From the NCBI RefSeq assembly GCF_037055355.1, contig NZ_CP146350.1:7649001-7713000 (forward strand): DNA of 64,000 nucleotides. Reading direction: 5' to 3'. This document shows positions 1 through 8,766 of the stretch, in pieces; position 1 is the first letter of the stretch, and each line of letters starts with the position of its first letter. A program made the translations under genes and the position numbers. The notes under the pieces were generated by a model. That model did not search any database. It was not told where the DNA came from and was given only the letters and a program-made list of their open reading frames with translations. This stretch comes from Streptomyces sp. DG1A-41. Lineage in GTDB: Bacteria; Actinomycetota; Actinomycetes; Streptomycetales; Streptomycetaceae.

Positions 1-746
1 GCCACGGCATCGTGGCCCTCACTCCCACCCCCGACCACATCGCCTGCCGCCTCACCCTCAGCGACCTGCGCGATCTGACCGTCGCCATCAGCCGCTGCCG
101 CCGGCTGCTCGACCTGGACGCCGACCCGGTCGCGATCGACGAGCAGCTGCGCACGGACCCGGTTCTGGCACCGCTGGTCGACAAGGCGCCCGGCCGGCGC
201 GTCCCGCGCACGGTCGACGAGGCCGAATTCGCCGTCCGGGCCGTGCTCGGCCAGCAGGTCTCCACCGCCGCCGCCCGCACCCACGCGGCCCGCCTGGTCA
301 CCGCGCACGGCGAACCGGCCGACGACCCCGAGGGCGGCCTCACCCACCTCTTCCCGGCCCCCGAGGCCCTCGCGGCGCTGGACCCCGAGACACTCGCGAT
401 GCCCCGCACCCGCCGCACGACCTTCACCACCCTGGTCCGCCACCTCGCCGACGGTGACCTCCACCTGGGCGTGGAGAGCGACTGGCCGCAGGCCCGCGAC
501 CGGCTCCTCGCCCTGCCCGGCTTCGGCCCCTGGACGGCCGAGGTCATCGCCATGCGCGCCCTCGGCGACCCCGACGCCTTCCTCCCGACCGACCTCGGCA
601 TCCGCCGCGCCGCCCGGGAACTCGGCCTGCCCTCCACGCCCGCCGCGCTCACCGCCCGCGCGGCGGCCTGGCGCCCCTGGCGGGCCTACGCCGTCCAGTA
701 CCTCTGGGCGACCGACAGCCACCCGATCAACTTCCTACCGGTATAG
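1..746 (+). CDS. alkA: AlkA-type DNA-3-methyladenine glycosylase, 3' part
   Basis: Base-excision repair enzyme that removes alkylated bases. The reading frame is open to the window edge, so the start lies outside; a GTG at 12 is only an internal codon or an alternative start. The C-terminal part shows a helix-hairpin-helix (LLALPGFGPWTAEVIAM, about residues 166-181 counted from base 12) followed by the catalytic aspartate in LPTDLGIRR (D194), the HhH-GPD signature. In actinomycetes this domain is often fused behind an Ada-type zinc and AraC-like domain, which cannot be checked here. Ends 9 bases before ogt, so the two are probably one alkylation-repair operon. Confidence 0.9.
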   Translation, partial: HGIVALTPTPDHIACRLTLSDLRDLTVAISRCRRLLDLDADPVAIDEQLRTDPVLAPLVDKAPGRRVPRTVDEAEFAVRAVLGQQVSTAAARTHAARLVTAHGEPADDPEGGLTHLFPAPEALAALDPETLAMPRTRRTTFTTLVRHLADGDLHLGVESDWPQARDRLLALPGFGPWTAEVIAMRALGDPDAFLPTDLGIRRAARELGLPSTPAALTARAAAWRPWRAYAVQYLWATDSHPINFLPV

Positions 747-755
747 GGGCGTTCC

Positions 756-1289
756 ATGAAGCACCACACCGTGACCGACAGCCCGTACGGCCCCCTCACC
801 CTCGTCGCCGAGGACGGCGTCCTGTGCGGCCTCTACATGACCGACCAGCGCCACCGCCCGCCGGAGGAGACCTTCGGCACCCGCGACGACACCCTGTTCG
901 CGGAGACGGAGGACCAGCTGAAGGCCTACTTCGCGGGCGAGCTCAAGGAGTTCACCGTCGAACTCCGCCTGACCGGCACGCCGTTCCAGCGCAGCGTCTG
1001 GGACCAGCTGCGCCGCATCCCGTACGGCGAGACCCGCACCTACGGCGAACTCGCCGAGGCCCTCGGCACCCCGACCGCCTCACGCGCGGTCGGCCTCGCC
1101 AACGGCCGCAACCCCATCGGCATCGTCGTCCCCTGCCACCGCGTCATCGGCGGCAACGGGAGCCTTACGGGATATGGGGGCGGGCTGGAGCGCAAGCGGC
1201 GCCTGCTGGACTTCGAGCGCGGGGCGGCCCTCTTCCAGCCTGACGCGCTCACGCGCCCGGAGGATCCGCGGGCCGCGCCTCGGCCATGA
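756..1289 (+). CDS. ogt: Methylated-DNA--protein-cysteine methyltransferase
   Basis: Suicide repair protein that moves the methyl group of O6-methylguanine to its own cysteine. It has 177 residues, the usual length. The active site PCHRVIGG is present with acceptor C127, and the DNA-recognition helix region [12 protein letters not shown] precedes it. The ATG start follows the glycosylase by 9 bases. The last 41 bases overlap the convergent sirtuin gene, so both C-terminal codings share DNA. Confidence 0.95.
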   Translation: MKHHTVTDSPYGPLTLVAEDGVLCGLYMTDQRHRPPEETFGTRDDTLFAETEDQLKAYFAGELKEFTVELRLTGTPFQRSVWDQLRRIPYGETRTYGELAEALGTPTASRAVGLANGRNPIGIVVPCHRVIGGNGSLTGYGGGLERKRRLLDFERGAALFQPDALTRPEDPRAAPRP

Positions 1290-2004
1290 GACCGCGCAAC
1301 AGCTCCGGCAGCGCCGTGCCGATGGGCTCGCGGACGATCTCGTCGGCACGGTCGTCGTACGGCGTCGGCTCGGCGTTGACGATGATCAGGCGGGCGCCGT
1401 GGTCGGCGGCGACACCGGCGAGGCCGGCGGCGGGCTGGACCTGGAGGCTCGTGCCGACGGCGACGAACACCTCGCAGGCCTTGCTGATGGCGACCGCCTG
1501 GCCGAGGACGACGGGGTCGAGCCGCTCGCCGAACATCACCGTCGCCGACTTCAGGACGCCGCCGCACTCCAGGCACGGCGGGTCGTCCTCACCGGCCTCG
1601 ACCCGTGCGAGCGCGTCCTCCATCGGGCCGCGGGTGTGGCAGCCGGTGCACACGTAACTCCGTGCCGTGCCGTGCAGTTCGAGGACCTTGCGGGCGGGCG
1701 TCCCGGCGAGCTGGTGCAGCCCGTCGACGTTCTGCGTGATCACCCGGACGGGTACCCCGGACCGCTCCAGTTCGGCCACCGCCCGGTGCGCGGCGTTGGG
1801 CTCCGCCTGAAGCGTCCGGTTCTTGCGCCGCATCTGCCAGGAGCGGCGGCGGATCTCCGGGTCGCCCATGTAGTACTCGTACGTGACGAGCTTCTCGGCC
1901 TCCGGATCCCGCCGCCAGAGCCCGTTCGGCCCGCGGTAGTCCGGGATCCCGGAGTCCGTGCTGATACCGGCACCGGTGAGGAGCGCGACGAGGGGCTTGG
2001 CCAT
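1249..2004 (-). CDS. NAD-dependent protein deacylase, Sir2 family
   Basis: Sirtuin that removes acyl groups from lysines using NAD, 251 residues. Visible motifs: NAD-binding GAGIS (residues 11-15), TQNVDGLH (90-97), catalytic His in LELHG (H111), and two zinc Cys pairs C119/C122 and C144/C147. The frame stays open for 45 codons upstream, but [15 protein letters not shown] is the typical sirtuin start, so the ATG at 2004 was chosen. Convergent with and overlapping ogt by 41 bases. Class and substrates cannot be told from sequence alone. Confidence 0.93.
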   Translation of the reverse strand: MAKPLVALLTGAGISTDSGIPDYRGPNGLWRRDPEAEKLVTYEYYMGDPEIRRRSWQMRRKNRTLQAEPNAAHRAVAELERSGVPVRVITQNVDGLHQLAGTPARKVLELHGTARSYVCTGCHTRGPMEDALARVEAGEDDPPCLECGGVLKSATVMFGERLDPVVLGQAVAISKACEVFVAVGTSLQVQPAAGLAGVAADHGARLIIVNAEPTPYDDRADEIVREPIGTALPELLRGLMAEARPADPPGA

Positions 2005-2077
2005 GTCACCGAGGGTAGGCCGGGCCGTACCGCGGCGGCGAGCGGATATCGCGGGCGGCTCGGGCAGGGCGGAGCCG

Positions 2078-2572
2078 TCAGTACACCCGGTGCCCGTTCT
2101 CCAGCTCGGCCGTGCCCGAACCGTCCGCCAGGGCGTCAAGACCGGCCAGGACCCGGCGGCCGAGGGCGCCCGGCAGGTACCCGGTCAGCTCCTCGCGGGG
2201 GACCAGCCGCCAGGACAGCAGTTCCTCCTCCTGGAGGCGGATCGCCTTGAACTCGTCCTCGCCGAGCACCCCGCCGTCGTACAGATACGCCACCAGCGGC
2301 GGGCGCGCCGGCCCGTGCACCCAGTCCACCGCCAGCAGCCTGCCGAGCTCACGGTCCAGACCGATCTCCTCGGCCGTCTCGCGCCGCGCGCCCTGCCGCG
2401 GGGTCTCGCCGCCGTCGGACTCGATCGTGCCGCCGGGCAGCGCCCAGCCCTCCCGGTAGTTGGGCTCGACGAGCAGCACCCGGCCCTCGCCGTCCCGGAA
2501 CAGCGCGGCGGCTCCGGCCAGGACACGGGGCAGGGAGGCGATGTAGGCGGCGAAGTCAGGAGAGGTGGTCAT
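2078..2572 (-). CDS. Nudix hydrolase
   Basis: Hydrolase of a nucleoside diphosphate linked to another moiety; substrate unknown. It has 164 residues. The Nudix box is recognisable, ending in RETAEEIGL with the metal-binding glutamates, and begins GGTIESDGGE. The spacing between the first Gly and the first Glu is two residues longer than the canonical G-x5-E, which is an unusual loop insertion. It lies 73 bases upstream of the sirtuin on the same strand, so the two could be co-transcribed. Confidence 0.9.
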   Translation of the reverse strand: MTTSPDFAAYIASLPRVLAGAAALFRDGEGRVLLVEPNYREGWALPGGTIESDGGETPRQGARRETAEEIGLDRELGRLLAVDWVHGPARPPLVAYLYDGGVLGEDEFKAIRLQEEELLSWRLVPREELTGYLPGALGRRVLAGLDALADGSGTAELENGHRVY

Positions 2573-2737
2573 TGGGGCAGGGTAACCACCCCAGCGGGAT
2601 CGCCTTGCGCAGTGTGTGGCCGCTGCCGCACACGGAGGCGGCGGCGCCGCTCCGGGTGCCGTCGCGGGGGCCTTGACGCGAAGCTGAAGAATCGGTCGGT
2701 CACCCCGCTCCGCCGGGGAATGGCCGGTTCGATCCGG

Positions 2738-3811
2738 TCAGGCCTCCTGTACCGCCAGCCGCAGCGTCCGCTCCGCCAGCTCGCTGATCCGCACCCCGTC
2801 GAAGCCGAACACCGCGCTGCGGACCGTGTCCTCCAGCGGCGCCTTCCACTGGTCCGGAATGGCCGCGGCCCCGCCGAACACACCCGCCACCGAGCCCGCC
2901 GTCGCGCCGTTGGAGTCGGTGTCCAGGCCGCCGCGGACGGTCAGGGTGATGGTGCGGGTGAAGTCGCCGTCGCCGTAGAGCAGGCCGGCGGTGAGGACGG
3001 CGGCGTTCGGGACGGTGTGGATCCAGCCCATCCCGGTGGTCTCCTCGGTGAGCGTGGTGAGCGTGTCCTCCCAGGACATCCGGGCGTCGTGCAGGGAGAC
3101 GACCCGGCGCACCGTACGGGCCAGTCGGCTGCTCGCCGGGATCACGGCCAGGGCCTCGTCGACCGCGTGCCGCACCGTGGGGGCCGTGAACGCCGCCGCG
3201 ATCAGCGCCGCCGCCCACATCGCCCCGTAGACCCCGTTGCCGGTGTGCGACAGCACCGCGTCCCGCCGGGCCAGTGAGGCGGCGCGGCGCGGCACGCCCG
3301 GGCAGGTCCAGCCGTAGATGTCGGCCCTGATCAGCGCCCCGATCCACTCCTGGTACGGATTGTCGTACGTCGCCGTCAGCGGCGGCTTGAGCCCGCCCGC
3401 GAGGTTGCGGTACGCGGCCCGCTCTGCGGTGAACGTCTGGAGGTACGGCAGCCGCAGCAGCCACAGGTCACCGACCTGCTCCGTGCTGAAGCCGAAACCG
3501 TGGGTCTCCAGCAGGTCCAGGCCGAGGATCGCGTAGTCGATGTCGTCGTCACGGCAGCTGCCGTGGATGCGGCCGCGCACGCACTGGCGCCACTCGGGGC
3601 GCAGCTCGAAGCCGTCGTGTTCGCTGATCGGCTCGGGCAGGTAGTCGGTCAGCGGCAGTGCGGCGGCCTGCCGCAGGTAGCGGTCGATGCGGTCGCGCGT
3701 CCAGACCTCGCCCTGCTCGACCGGTTTGCCGAGCATGTTGCCCGCGACGCGGCCCAGCCAGCCGCCGAGGATGCGGTCGGTGAGGTCTGTCCGGGTGTGC
3801 GCAGGGGGCAT
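2738..3811 (-). CDS. ADP-ribosylglycohydrolase family protein
   Basis: Likely a metal-dependent hydrolase of the DraG/ARH3 fold, 357 residues. The N-terminus carries ILGGWLGRVAGNMLGKPVE, the family opening with a glycine-rich turn, then DDDIDYAILGLDLLE (first acidic metal site) and near the C-terminus GGLDTDSNGATAG (second acidic site). The frame stays open upstream, but MPPAHTRTDLTDRILGG at the ATG at 3811 gives a normal family start. Members act on ADP-ribosylated protein, free ADP-ribose derivatives or ribosides, and the substrate is not predictable. The 165 bases between this gene and the Nudix gene hold only a short GC hairpin near 2703-2718. Confidence 0.85.
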   Translation of the reverse strand: MPPAHTRTDLTDRILGGWLGRVAGNMLGKPVEQGEVWTRDRIDRYLRQAAALPLTDYLPEPISEHDGFELRPEWRQCVRGRIHGSCRDDDIDYAILGLDLLETHGFGFSTEQVGDLWLLRLPYLQTFTAERAAYRNLAGGLKPPLTATYDNPYQEWIGALIRADIYGWTCPGVPRRAASLARRDAVLSHTGNGVYGAMWAAALIAAAFTAPTVRHAVDEALAVIPASSRLARTVRRVVSLHDARMSWEDTLTTLTEETTGMGWIHTVPNAAVLTAGLLYGDGDFTRTITLTVRGGLDTDSNGATAGSVAGVFGGAAAIPDQWKAPLEDTVRSAVFGFDGVRISELAERTLRLAVQEA

Positions 3812-3990
3812 GGTTATGGAGTACCCGTTTTCGGCGCGCCTGAGGAGCAGTTCCCCGCGCCCCTGAAGGCGAGGACCCCCGGGTCCAGGGGATGGGCACA
3901 GGCTGACGGCGGGGGCGTCCTCCGGATAAGGTCGCAGCGGCGCGACTGGCCTTGACGTGCGTGAGGGCCCGGAGAGCAAGGGGAGTGCAA

Positions 3991-5148
3991 GTGGCGGACG
4001 CAGTGAGCGATACCCGGAAGACACAGCGGGTGCTCGTCGCCGCGGACAAGTTCAAGGGGTCGCTGACGGCCGTGGAGGTCGCCGAGAGGGTGAGCGCCGG
4101 GCTGCGCCGGGTCGTACCGGACCTCGAGGTCGAGGCGCTGCCCGTGGCCGACGGCGGTGACGGAACCGTGGCCGCGGCGGTCGCGGCCGGGTTCCAGCGC
4201 CGGGAGGTACGGGTCGCCGGTCCGCTCGGCGACGAGGTGACGGCGGCGTTCGCGCTGCGCGACGGCACCGCGGTCGTGGAGATGGCCGAGGCGAGCGGAC
4301 TCCAGCGGCTGCCCGCCGGGGTCTTCGCACCGCTCACGGCGTCCACGTACGGCTCCGGCGAGTTGCTGCGGGCCGCGCTGGACGCGGGTGCCCGCACGAT
4401 CGTCTTCGGCGTCGGCGGCAGCGCCACCACGGACGGCGGCGCCGGAATGCTGTCCGCGCTGGGCGCGCGCTTCCTGGACACGGACGGCGAGCCGGTACCC
4501 CCGGGCGGCGGCGGCCTCGCCGCTCTGGCCACCGCCGACCTGTCGGGCCTCGACCCGCGCCTCACCGAGATCGAACTGGTCCTCGCGAGCGACGTCGACA
4601 ACCCGCTGACCGGCCCGAAGGGCGCGCCCGCGGTCTACGGCCCGCAGAAGGGCGCCTCTCCGGACGATGTGGCGGCCCTGGACGCCGCCCTCGCCCACTT
4701 CGCGAAGGTGCTGGAGGAGTCGGCCGGACCTGAGGCCGCCCGGTACGCCGCCTCACCCGGCGCGGGCGCGGCGGGCGGCATCGGCTACGGCGCCCTGCTC
4801 CTCGGCGCCCGCTTCCGCCCCGGCATCGAGGTCATGCTCGACGTCCTGGGCTTCGCCCCCGCCCTGGACCGCGCCGACCTGGTGATCACCGGCGAGGGCT
4901 CCCTCGACGAACAGACCCTCCACGGCAAGGCCCCGGCGGGCGTCGCCGCGGCGGCCCGTGCGGCCGGCAAGGACGTCGTAGCGGTTTGCGGCCGCCTCGC
5001 CCTCCCCCCGGAGGCCCTGGGCCGAGCCGGAATCCGCCGGGCCTACCCCCTGACGGACGCGGAGCCGGACGTGGCGAAGTGCATCGCCGAGGCCGGGCCG
5101 ATCCTGGAGCGGGTGGCTGAGCGGATCGGGCGGGACTTTTTGACCTGA
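3991..5148 (+). CDS. Glycerate kinase, type 2 family
   Basis: Phosphorylates glycerate with ATP, feeding glyoxylate- or serine-derived glycerate into glycolysis. It has 385 residues, the normal length. The N-terminus carries LVAADKFKGSLTA and the centre GVGGSATTDGGAGM, both hallmarks of the GlxK/GckA family; GEGSLDEQTLHGKAP is the conserved C-terminal motif. The GTG start at 3991 has an AAGGGGAG ribosome site six bases upstream. It is transcribed alone between two minus-strand genes. Glyoxylate made by the nearby ethylmalonyl-CoA block could supply its substrate indirectly, which is inference. Confidence 0.92.
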   Translation: MADAVSDTRKTQRVLVAADKFKGSLTAVEVAERVSAGLRRVVPDLEVEALPVADGGDGTVAAAVAAGFQRREVRVAGPLGDEVTAAFALRDGTAVVEMAEASGLQRLPAGVFAPLTASTYGSGELLRAALDAGARTIVFGVGGSATTDGGAGMLSALGARFLDTDGEPVPPGGGGLAALATADLSGLDPRLTEIELVLASDVDNPLTGPKGAPAVYGPQKGASPDDVAALDAALAHFAKVLEESAGPEAARYAASPGAGAAGGIGYGALLLGARFRPGIEVMLDVLGFAPALDRADLVITGEGSLDEQTLHGKAPAGVAAAARAAGKDVVAVCGRLALPPEALGRAGIRRAYPLTDAEPDVAKCIAEAGPILERVAERIGRDFLT

Positions 5149-5166
5149 CCCGTCACGGCAGGAGGA

Positions 5167-5310
5167 TCAGCTCTCCGGGCTCCTGAAGCAGCTGCCAGTG
5201 GTGAGACCCGCCACCCGGCCGTTCTTGAACCACTGCTTCGACATGCGGTGCACGGTCTTGGCGTTGAGCTCCCACACCAGGGAGTGGCCCGAGCCGGCGA
5301 GGGAGAACAT
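5167..5310 (-). pseudogene. Orphan C-terminal coding fragment
   Basis: A 47-codon stretch with nearly perfect Streptomyces codon use (third positions almost all G or C), containing KTVHRMSKQWFKNGRV and ending in a TGA at 5167. The frame continues upstream only as far as a 40-bp palindrome at 5317-5356, where any plausible protein stops. I do not recognise the family. It may be the surviving tail of a gene lost between glycerate kinase and pssA, or a very small real gene starting at the ATG at 5310. The codon pattern is the main support. Confidence 0.35.
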
Positions 5311-5316
5311 CGCGAA

Positions 5317-5356
5317 ACGGGTGTGGCCCGAGCCTCGAGGCTCGGGCCACACCCGT
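5317..5356. terminator. 40-bp perfect palindrome, likely bidirectional terminator
   Basis: The left half, ACGGGTGTGGCCCGAGCCTC, is exactly complementary to the right half, giving 20 paired bases with no real loop. It sits between the convergent glycerate kinase and pssA genes, where a two-way terminator is expected. A diverged half-copy (GTGGCCCGAGCC) lies upstream at about 5284-5295. There is no T-tract, as is common in Streptomyces. Confidence 0.7.
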
Positions 5357-5372
5357 CAGTGGCAGCACGGGA

Positions 5373-6227
5373 TCAGGGCAGCTGCGCCGCCCGCGCCTCC
5401 CGCCGGTTGTCACGGAAGTTGTTCACCCGCCGAGCCGTCGCGAACAGCGGAATCACCGCCCCCATGACCAGCTGAAGCGCGCATCCCGTCTGAAGCAGCA
5501 GCTGCCCGCTCGGCGCGTCGAAGGCCCAGGCCGCCATCAGGCCCATGCCCAGCACGATCCACGACAGCATCGCCACCGCGAGCCGCCCCCGCGGCTTCGG
5601 GTACTCGACCCGGCTCACCATCAGCCACGCCGTACCCAGGATCGCCAGCAGCGTCGCCACGAACGGCAGCTCCAGCAGCACGATCGACACGACCGTCAGC
5701 GCACCGAACGGCGACGGCATGCCCTGGAACGTGCCGTCCTTCACCGTGACGCACGAGAATCTCGCAAGCCGCAGCACCACCGCCAGCAGTACGACGATGG
5801 CCCCGACCGCCGCCACCCGCTGGTACGCGCCGTCCGCCACCATGCCGTACACGAGGACGAAGTACGCCGGCGCCAGGCCGAAGCTGATCAGGTCGGAGAG
5901 GTTGTCCAGCTCGGCACCCATGGGTGAGGAGCGCAGCTTGCGCGCCACCAGGCCGTCGAACAGGTCGAAGACCGCCGCGCACAGCATCAGGATGACCGCC
6001 GTGGCCGCGCTGTTGCGCGCCATGCCGGTCTCCTGACTGCCGGTGAGGTCCGGGATCAGGATGCCGGTGGTGGTGAAGTACACCGCCATGAAGCCGCACG
6101 TGGCGTTGCCGAGCGTCAGGGTGTCCGCTATCGACAGGCGAAGAGAGAGGGGCATTTCCTCTTCTTCGTCGACCTCGTCGGCCTCCGGGACCCAGCCGGC
6201 TTTGGTATCAGGATCAATCACGGTCAA
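5373..6227 (-). CDS. pssA: CDP-diacylglycerol--serine O-phosphatidyltransferase
   Basis: Membrane enzyme that makes phosphatidylserine from CDP-diacylglycerol and serine, 284 residues from the TTG at 6227. The CDP-alcohol phosphotransferase signature is intact: DGLVAR, then seven residues, G, AEL, D, NLS, D. Several hydrophobic segments follow. The N-terminus is acidic (EADEVDEEEEM). A GTG two codons further in, at 6221, is an alternative start. Either start overlaps or abuts the end of psd, so the two genes are coupled; its product is the substrate of the psd enzyme. Confidence 0.93.
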   Translation of the reverse strand: MTVIDPDTKAGWVPEADEVDEEEEMPLSLRLSIADTLTLGNATCGFMAVYFTTTGILIPDLTGSQETGMARNSAATAVILMLCAAVFDLFDGLVARKLRSSPMGAELDNLSDLISFGLAPAYFVLVYGMVADGAYQRVAAVGAIVVLLAVVLRLARFSCVTVKDGTFQGMPSPFGALTVVSIVLLELPFVATLLAILGTAWLMVSRVEYPKPRGRLAVAMLSWIVLGMGLMAAWAFDAPSGQLLLQTGCALQLVMGAVIPLFATARRVNNFRDNRREARAAQLP

Positions 6228-6870
6228 TGCGAGTCACCCCAGCCACGGTCTTCTCCCCCACCTCGACCGCGACCTCCACACCCTCGGGCAGGTAGAGGTC
6301 GACGCGCGAACCGAAGCGGATCAGGCCGATCCGCTCGCCCTGCTCGACCTTGGTGCCCTGGGGCACGTAGGGAACGATGCGGCGGGCGACCGCGCCGGCG
6401 ATCTGGATCATCTCGATGTCGCCGAGCTCGGTGTCGAAGTGCCAGACGACGCGCTCGTTGTTCTCGCTCTCCTTGTTGAAGGCGGGAACGAAGCCACCGG
6501 GCACGTGCTCGACCGACGTCACCGTGCCGGCCAGCGGCGCGCGGTTGACGTGGACGTTGAGCGGGCTCATGAAGATCGCGACGCGGGTGCGGCCGTCCTT
6601 CCACGGCATGATGCTCTGCACCACACCGTCGGCGGGCGAGATGACCCGGCCCTGAGCGATCTCGCGCTCGGGGTCGCGGAAGAACCACAGCATTCCCGCC
6701 GCGAGCGCGGTGGCGGGAACGGCGACGGCCTTGGCGGCGCCGGAGCGGCGGGCACGGGCCAGGCTGAGGGCTGCGGTGGCGACGGTCGGAAGGAGCCACG
6801 GCGATGCTCCGCGCGCGAGGCGTACGCCGGCCCGGCTGTCGCGAGGTGCAGAGGTTTGGCTGTGGGGCAT
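6214..6870 (-). CDS. psd: Phosphatidylserine decarboxylase proenzyme
   Basis: Makes phosphatidylethanolamine from phosphatidylserine. It has 218 residues, matching the short bacterial class. An N-terminal hydrophobic stretch anchors it. The self-cleavage site is in RFGSRVDLYLP, where S188 would become the pyruvoyl group; the preceding segment, PYVPQGTKVEQGERIGLI, is typical. Start chosen at the ATG at 6870 (MPHSQTSAP); the frame is open further upstream without coding character. First gene of a psd-pssA pair. The 170 bases before it hold no recognised gene. Confidence 0.93.
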   Translation of the reverse strand: MPHSQTSAPRDSRAGVRLARGASPWLLPTVATAALSLARARRSGAAKAVAVPATALAAGMLWFFRDPEREIAQGRVISPADGVVQSIMPWKDGRTRVAIFMSPLNVHVNRAPLAGTVTSVEHVPGGFVPAFNKESENNERVVWHFDTELGDIEMIQIAGAVARRIVPYVPQGTKVEQGERIGLIRFGSRVDLYLPEGVEVAVEVGEKTVAGVTRIDRD

Positions 6871-7040
6871 GGATGACCTTCGTAGCGGATGATGCCGCAC
6901 TCTGACGGGGGACGGCGGCTTTCCGGCGATCGTAGCGGCTCGGGGCCCTAACTGGGTAAGCCAGGCAGCCGAGTCGGCGGCCGAAGAGTGCTGACGGGGT
7001 GTGATCTTCTTCTCCAAGAAAACACCCCGTATCCGGACAT

Positions 7041-8246
7041 CTAGCCCTGGAATCGATACTCTTCGAGCAGTCGCCGACCGATGATCATTTTCTGGATCTC
7101 GGCGGTACCTTCACCGATCAGCAGCATCGGCGCCTCACGGTAGAGACGCTCGATCTCGTACTCCTTGGAGAAGCCGTAGCCGCCGTGGATCCGGAAGGAA
7201 TCCTCCACGACCTCCTTGCAGTACTCGGAAGCAAGATACTTCGCCATACCGGCTTCAAGGTCGTTTCGTTCGCCAGAGTCCTTTTTGCGAGCTGCGTTCA
7301 CCATCATCGCATGTGCGGCCTCGACCTTGGTAGCCATCTCGGCCAGCTTGAACTGGATGGCCTGATGCTGGGCGATCGGCTTCCCGAAGGTGTGACGCTG
7401 CTGGGCGTACTGGACACCCAGTTCGAACGCACGCTGAGCGACACCGCAGCCACGCGCCGCCACGTTGACGCGGCCGACCTCGACGCCGTCCATCATCTGG
7501 TAGAAGCCACGGCCGGTGACCCCGCCGAGCACGCGGTCGGCGGGAATCCGCAGGCCATCCATGATGAGCTCGGTGGTGTCGACACCCTTGTAGCCCATCT
7601 TGTCGATCTTGCCGGGGATGGTGAGGCCGGGCCGGACCTCGCCGAAGCCGGGCTCCTTCTCGACCAGGAAGGTCGTCATCGACTTGTGGGGCGCGGTGCC
7701 CTCGGGGTGACCTTCGTCACTTCGGACCAGAACGGCCACCAGAGACGATGTTCCGCCGTTGGTCAGCCACATCTTCTGGCCGTTCAGGACGTACTCGTCG
7801 CCGTCCTTCACCGCCTTCGAGGTGATGGCCGACACGTCCGAGCCGAGGCCCGGCTCCGACATCGAGAACGCGCCGCGGATGTCGCCGGCCGCCATCCTCG
7901 GCAGGAAGTGGTCCTTCTGCTCCTGCGTGCCGTGCTGCTTGAGCATGTACGCCACGATGAAGTGCGTGTTGATGATGCCGGACACCGACATCCACCCGCG
8001 GGCGATCTCCTCCACGCACAGCGCGTACGTCAGGAGCGACTCGCCCAGACCCCCGTACTCCTCGGGGATCATCAGGCCGAACAGGCCCAACTCCTTCAGC
8101 CCGTCGACGATCTGCTGGGGGTACTCGTCGCGGTGCTCCAGCTCGGTCGCGACCGGGATGATCTCCTTGTCCACGAAGTCGCGGACGGTGGACAGGATCT
8201 CCTGCTGGATGTCGGTCAGACCGGCGGTCTGGGCGAGTCGCGCCAT
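7041..8246 (-). CDS. Acyl-CoA dehydrogenase, probable methylsuccinyl-CoA dehydrogenase
   Basis: FAD enzyme of 401 residues that would oxidise (2S)-methylsuccinyl-CoA to mesaconyl-CoA. Family motifs: FSMSEPGLGSDVSAI and MWLTNGG near the middle, the C-terminal RIHGGYGFSKEYEIERLYR, and GEGTAEIQKMIIGR at the end. The substrate call rests on context: it is the last gene of a tightly packed run with ccr, ethylmalonyl-CoA mutase, malyl-CoA lyase and a MaoC hydratase, and starts 2 bases after the hydratase stop. A general short-chain acyl-CoA dehydrogenase is the alternative. Confidence 0.88.
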   Translation of the reverse strand: MARLAQTAGLTDIQQEILSTVRDFVDKEIIPVATELEHRDEYPQQIVDGLKELGLFGLMIPEEYGGLGESLLTYALCVEEIARGWMSVSGIINTHFIVAYMLKQHGTQEQKDHFLPRMAAGDIRGAFSMSEPGLGSDVSAITSKAVKDGDEYVLNGQKMWLTNGGTSSLVAVLVRSDEGHPEGTAPHKSMTTFLVEKEPGFGEVRPGLTIPGKIDKMGYKGVDTTELIMDGLRIPADRVLGGVTGRGFYQMMDGVEVGRVNVAARGCGVAQRAFELGVQYAQQRHTFGKPIAQHQAIQFKLAEMATKVEAAHAMMVNAARKKDSGERNDLEAGMAKYLASEYCKEVVEDSFRIHGGYGFSKEYEIERLYREAPMLLIGEGTAEIQKMIIGRRLLEEYRFQG

Positions 8247-8248
8247 GG

Positions 8249-8761
8249 CTACTTCTCCTGCTCCTTGAGCTCGGGGCGGCCCGGCTGCTCGCCGCCGCGC
8301 TCCTTGATGTACGTCTCGGTCGGCACCATGACCTTGCGGCGGAAGACGCAGACCAGCGTGCCGTCCTGCTTGTAGCCCTTGGTCTCGACGTGCACGATCC
8401 CGCGGTCGTTCTTCGACTTCGACGGCCACTTGTCGAGCACGGTCGTCTGGCCGTAGACGGTGTCGCCGTGGAAGGTCGGCGCCACGTGCTTGAGCGACTC
8501 GATCTCCAGGTTGGCGATCGCCTTGCCGGAGATGTCCGGCACGGACATGCCGAGCAGCAGCGAGTAGATGTAGTTCCCGACGACGACGTTCTTGCCGAAG
8601 TCCGTCGTCTTCTCCGCATAGTTCGAGTCCATGTGGAGCGGGTGGTGGTTCATGGTGAGGAGACAGAACAGGTGGTCGTCGTACTCCGTGACCGTCTTGC
8701 CCGGCCAGTGCTTGTACGTCGCTCCGACCTCGAACTCCTCGTACGTACGTCCGAACTGCAT
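8249..8761 (-). CDS. MaoC-family hydratase, probable mesaconyl-CoA hydratase
   Basis: Hot-dog-fold hydratase of 170 residues, proposed to interconvert mesaconyl-CoA and beta-methylmalyl-CoA. The N-terminal half shows YEEFEVGATYKHWPGKTVTE and MNHHPLHMDS, the usual MaoC opening with a His in the hydratase region, and VVVGNYIYSLLLGMSV follows. It lies 5 bases after the lyase and 2 bases before the dehydrogenase, so the run is one transcript. The C-terminus is charged (KERGGEQPGRPELKEQEK) and has no predicted role. Confidence 0.88.
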   Translation of the reverse strand: MQFGRTYEEFEVGATYKHWPGKTVTEYDDHLFCLLTMNHHPLHMDSNYAEKTTDFGKNVVVGNYIYSLLLGMSVPDISGKAIANLEIESLKHVAPTFHGDTVYGQTTVLDKWPSKSKNDRGIVHVETKGYKQDGTLVCVFRRKVMVPTETYIKERGGEQPGRPELKEQEK

Positions 8762-8766
8762 GACCG

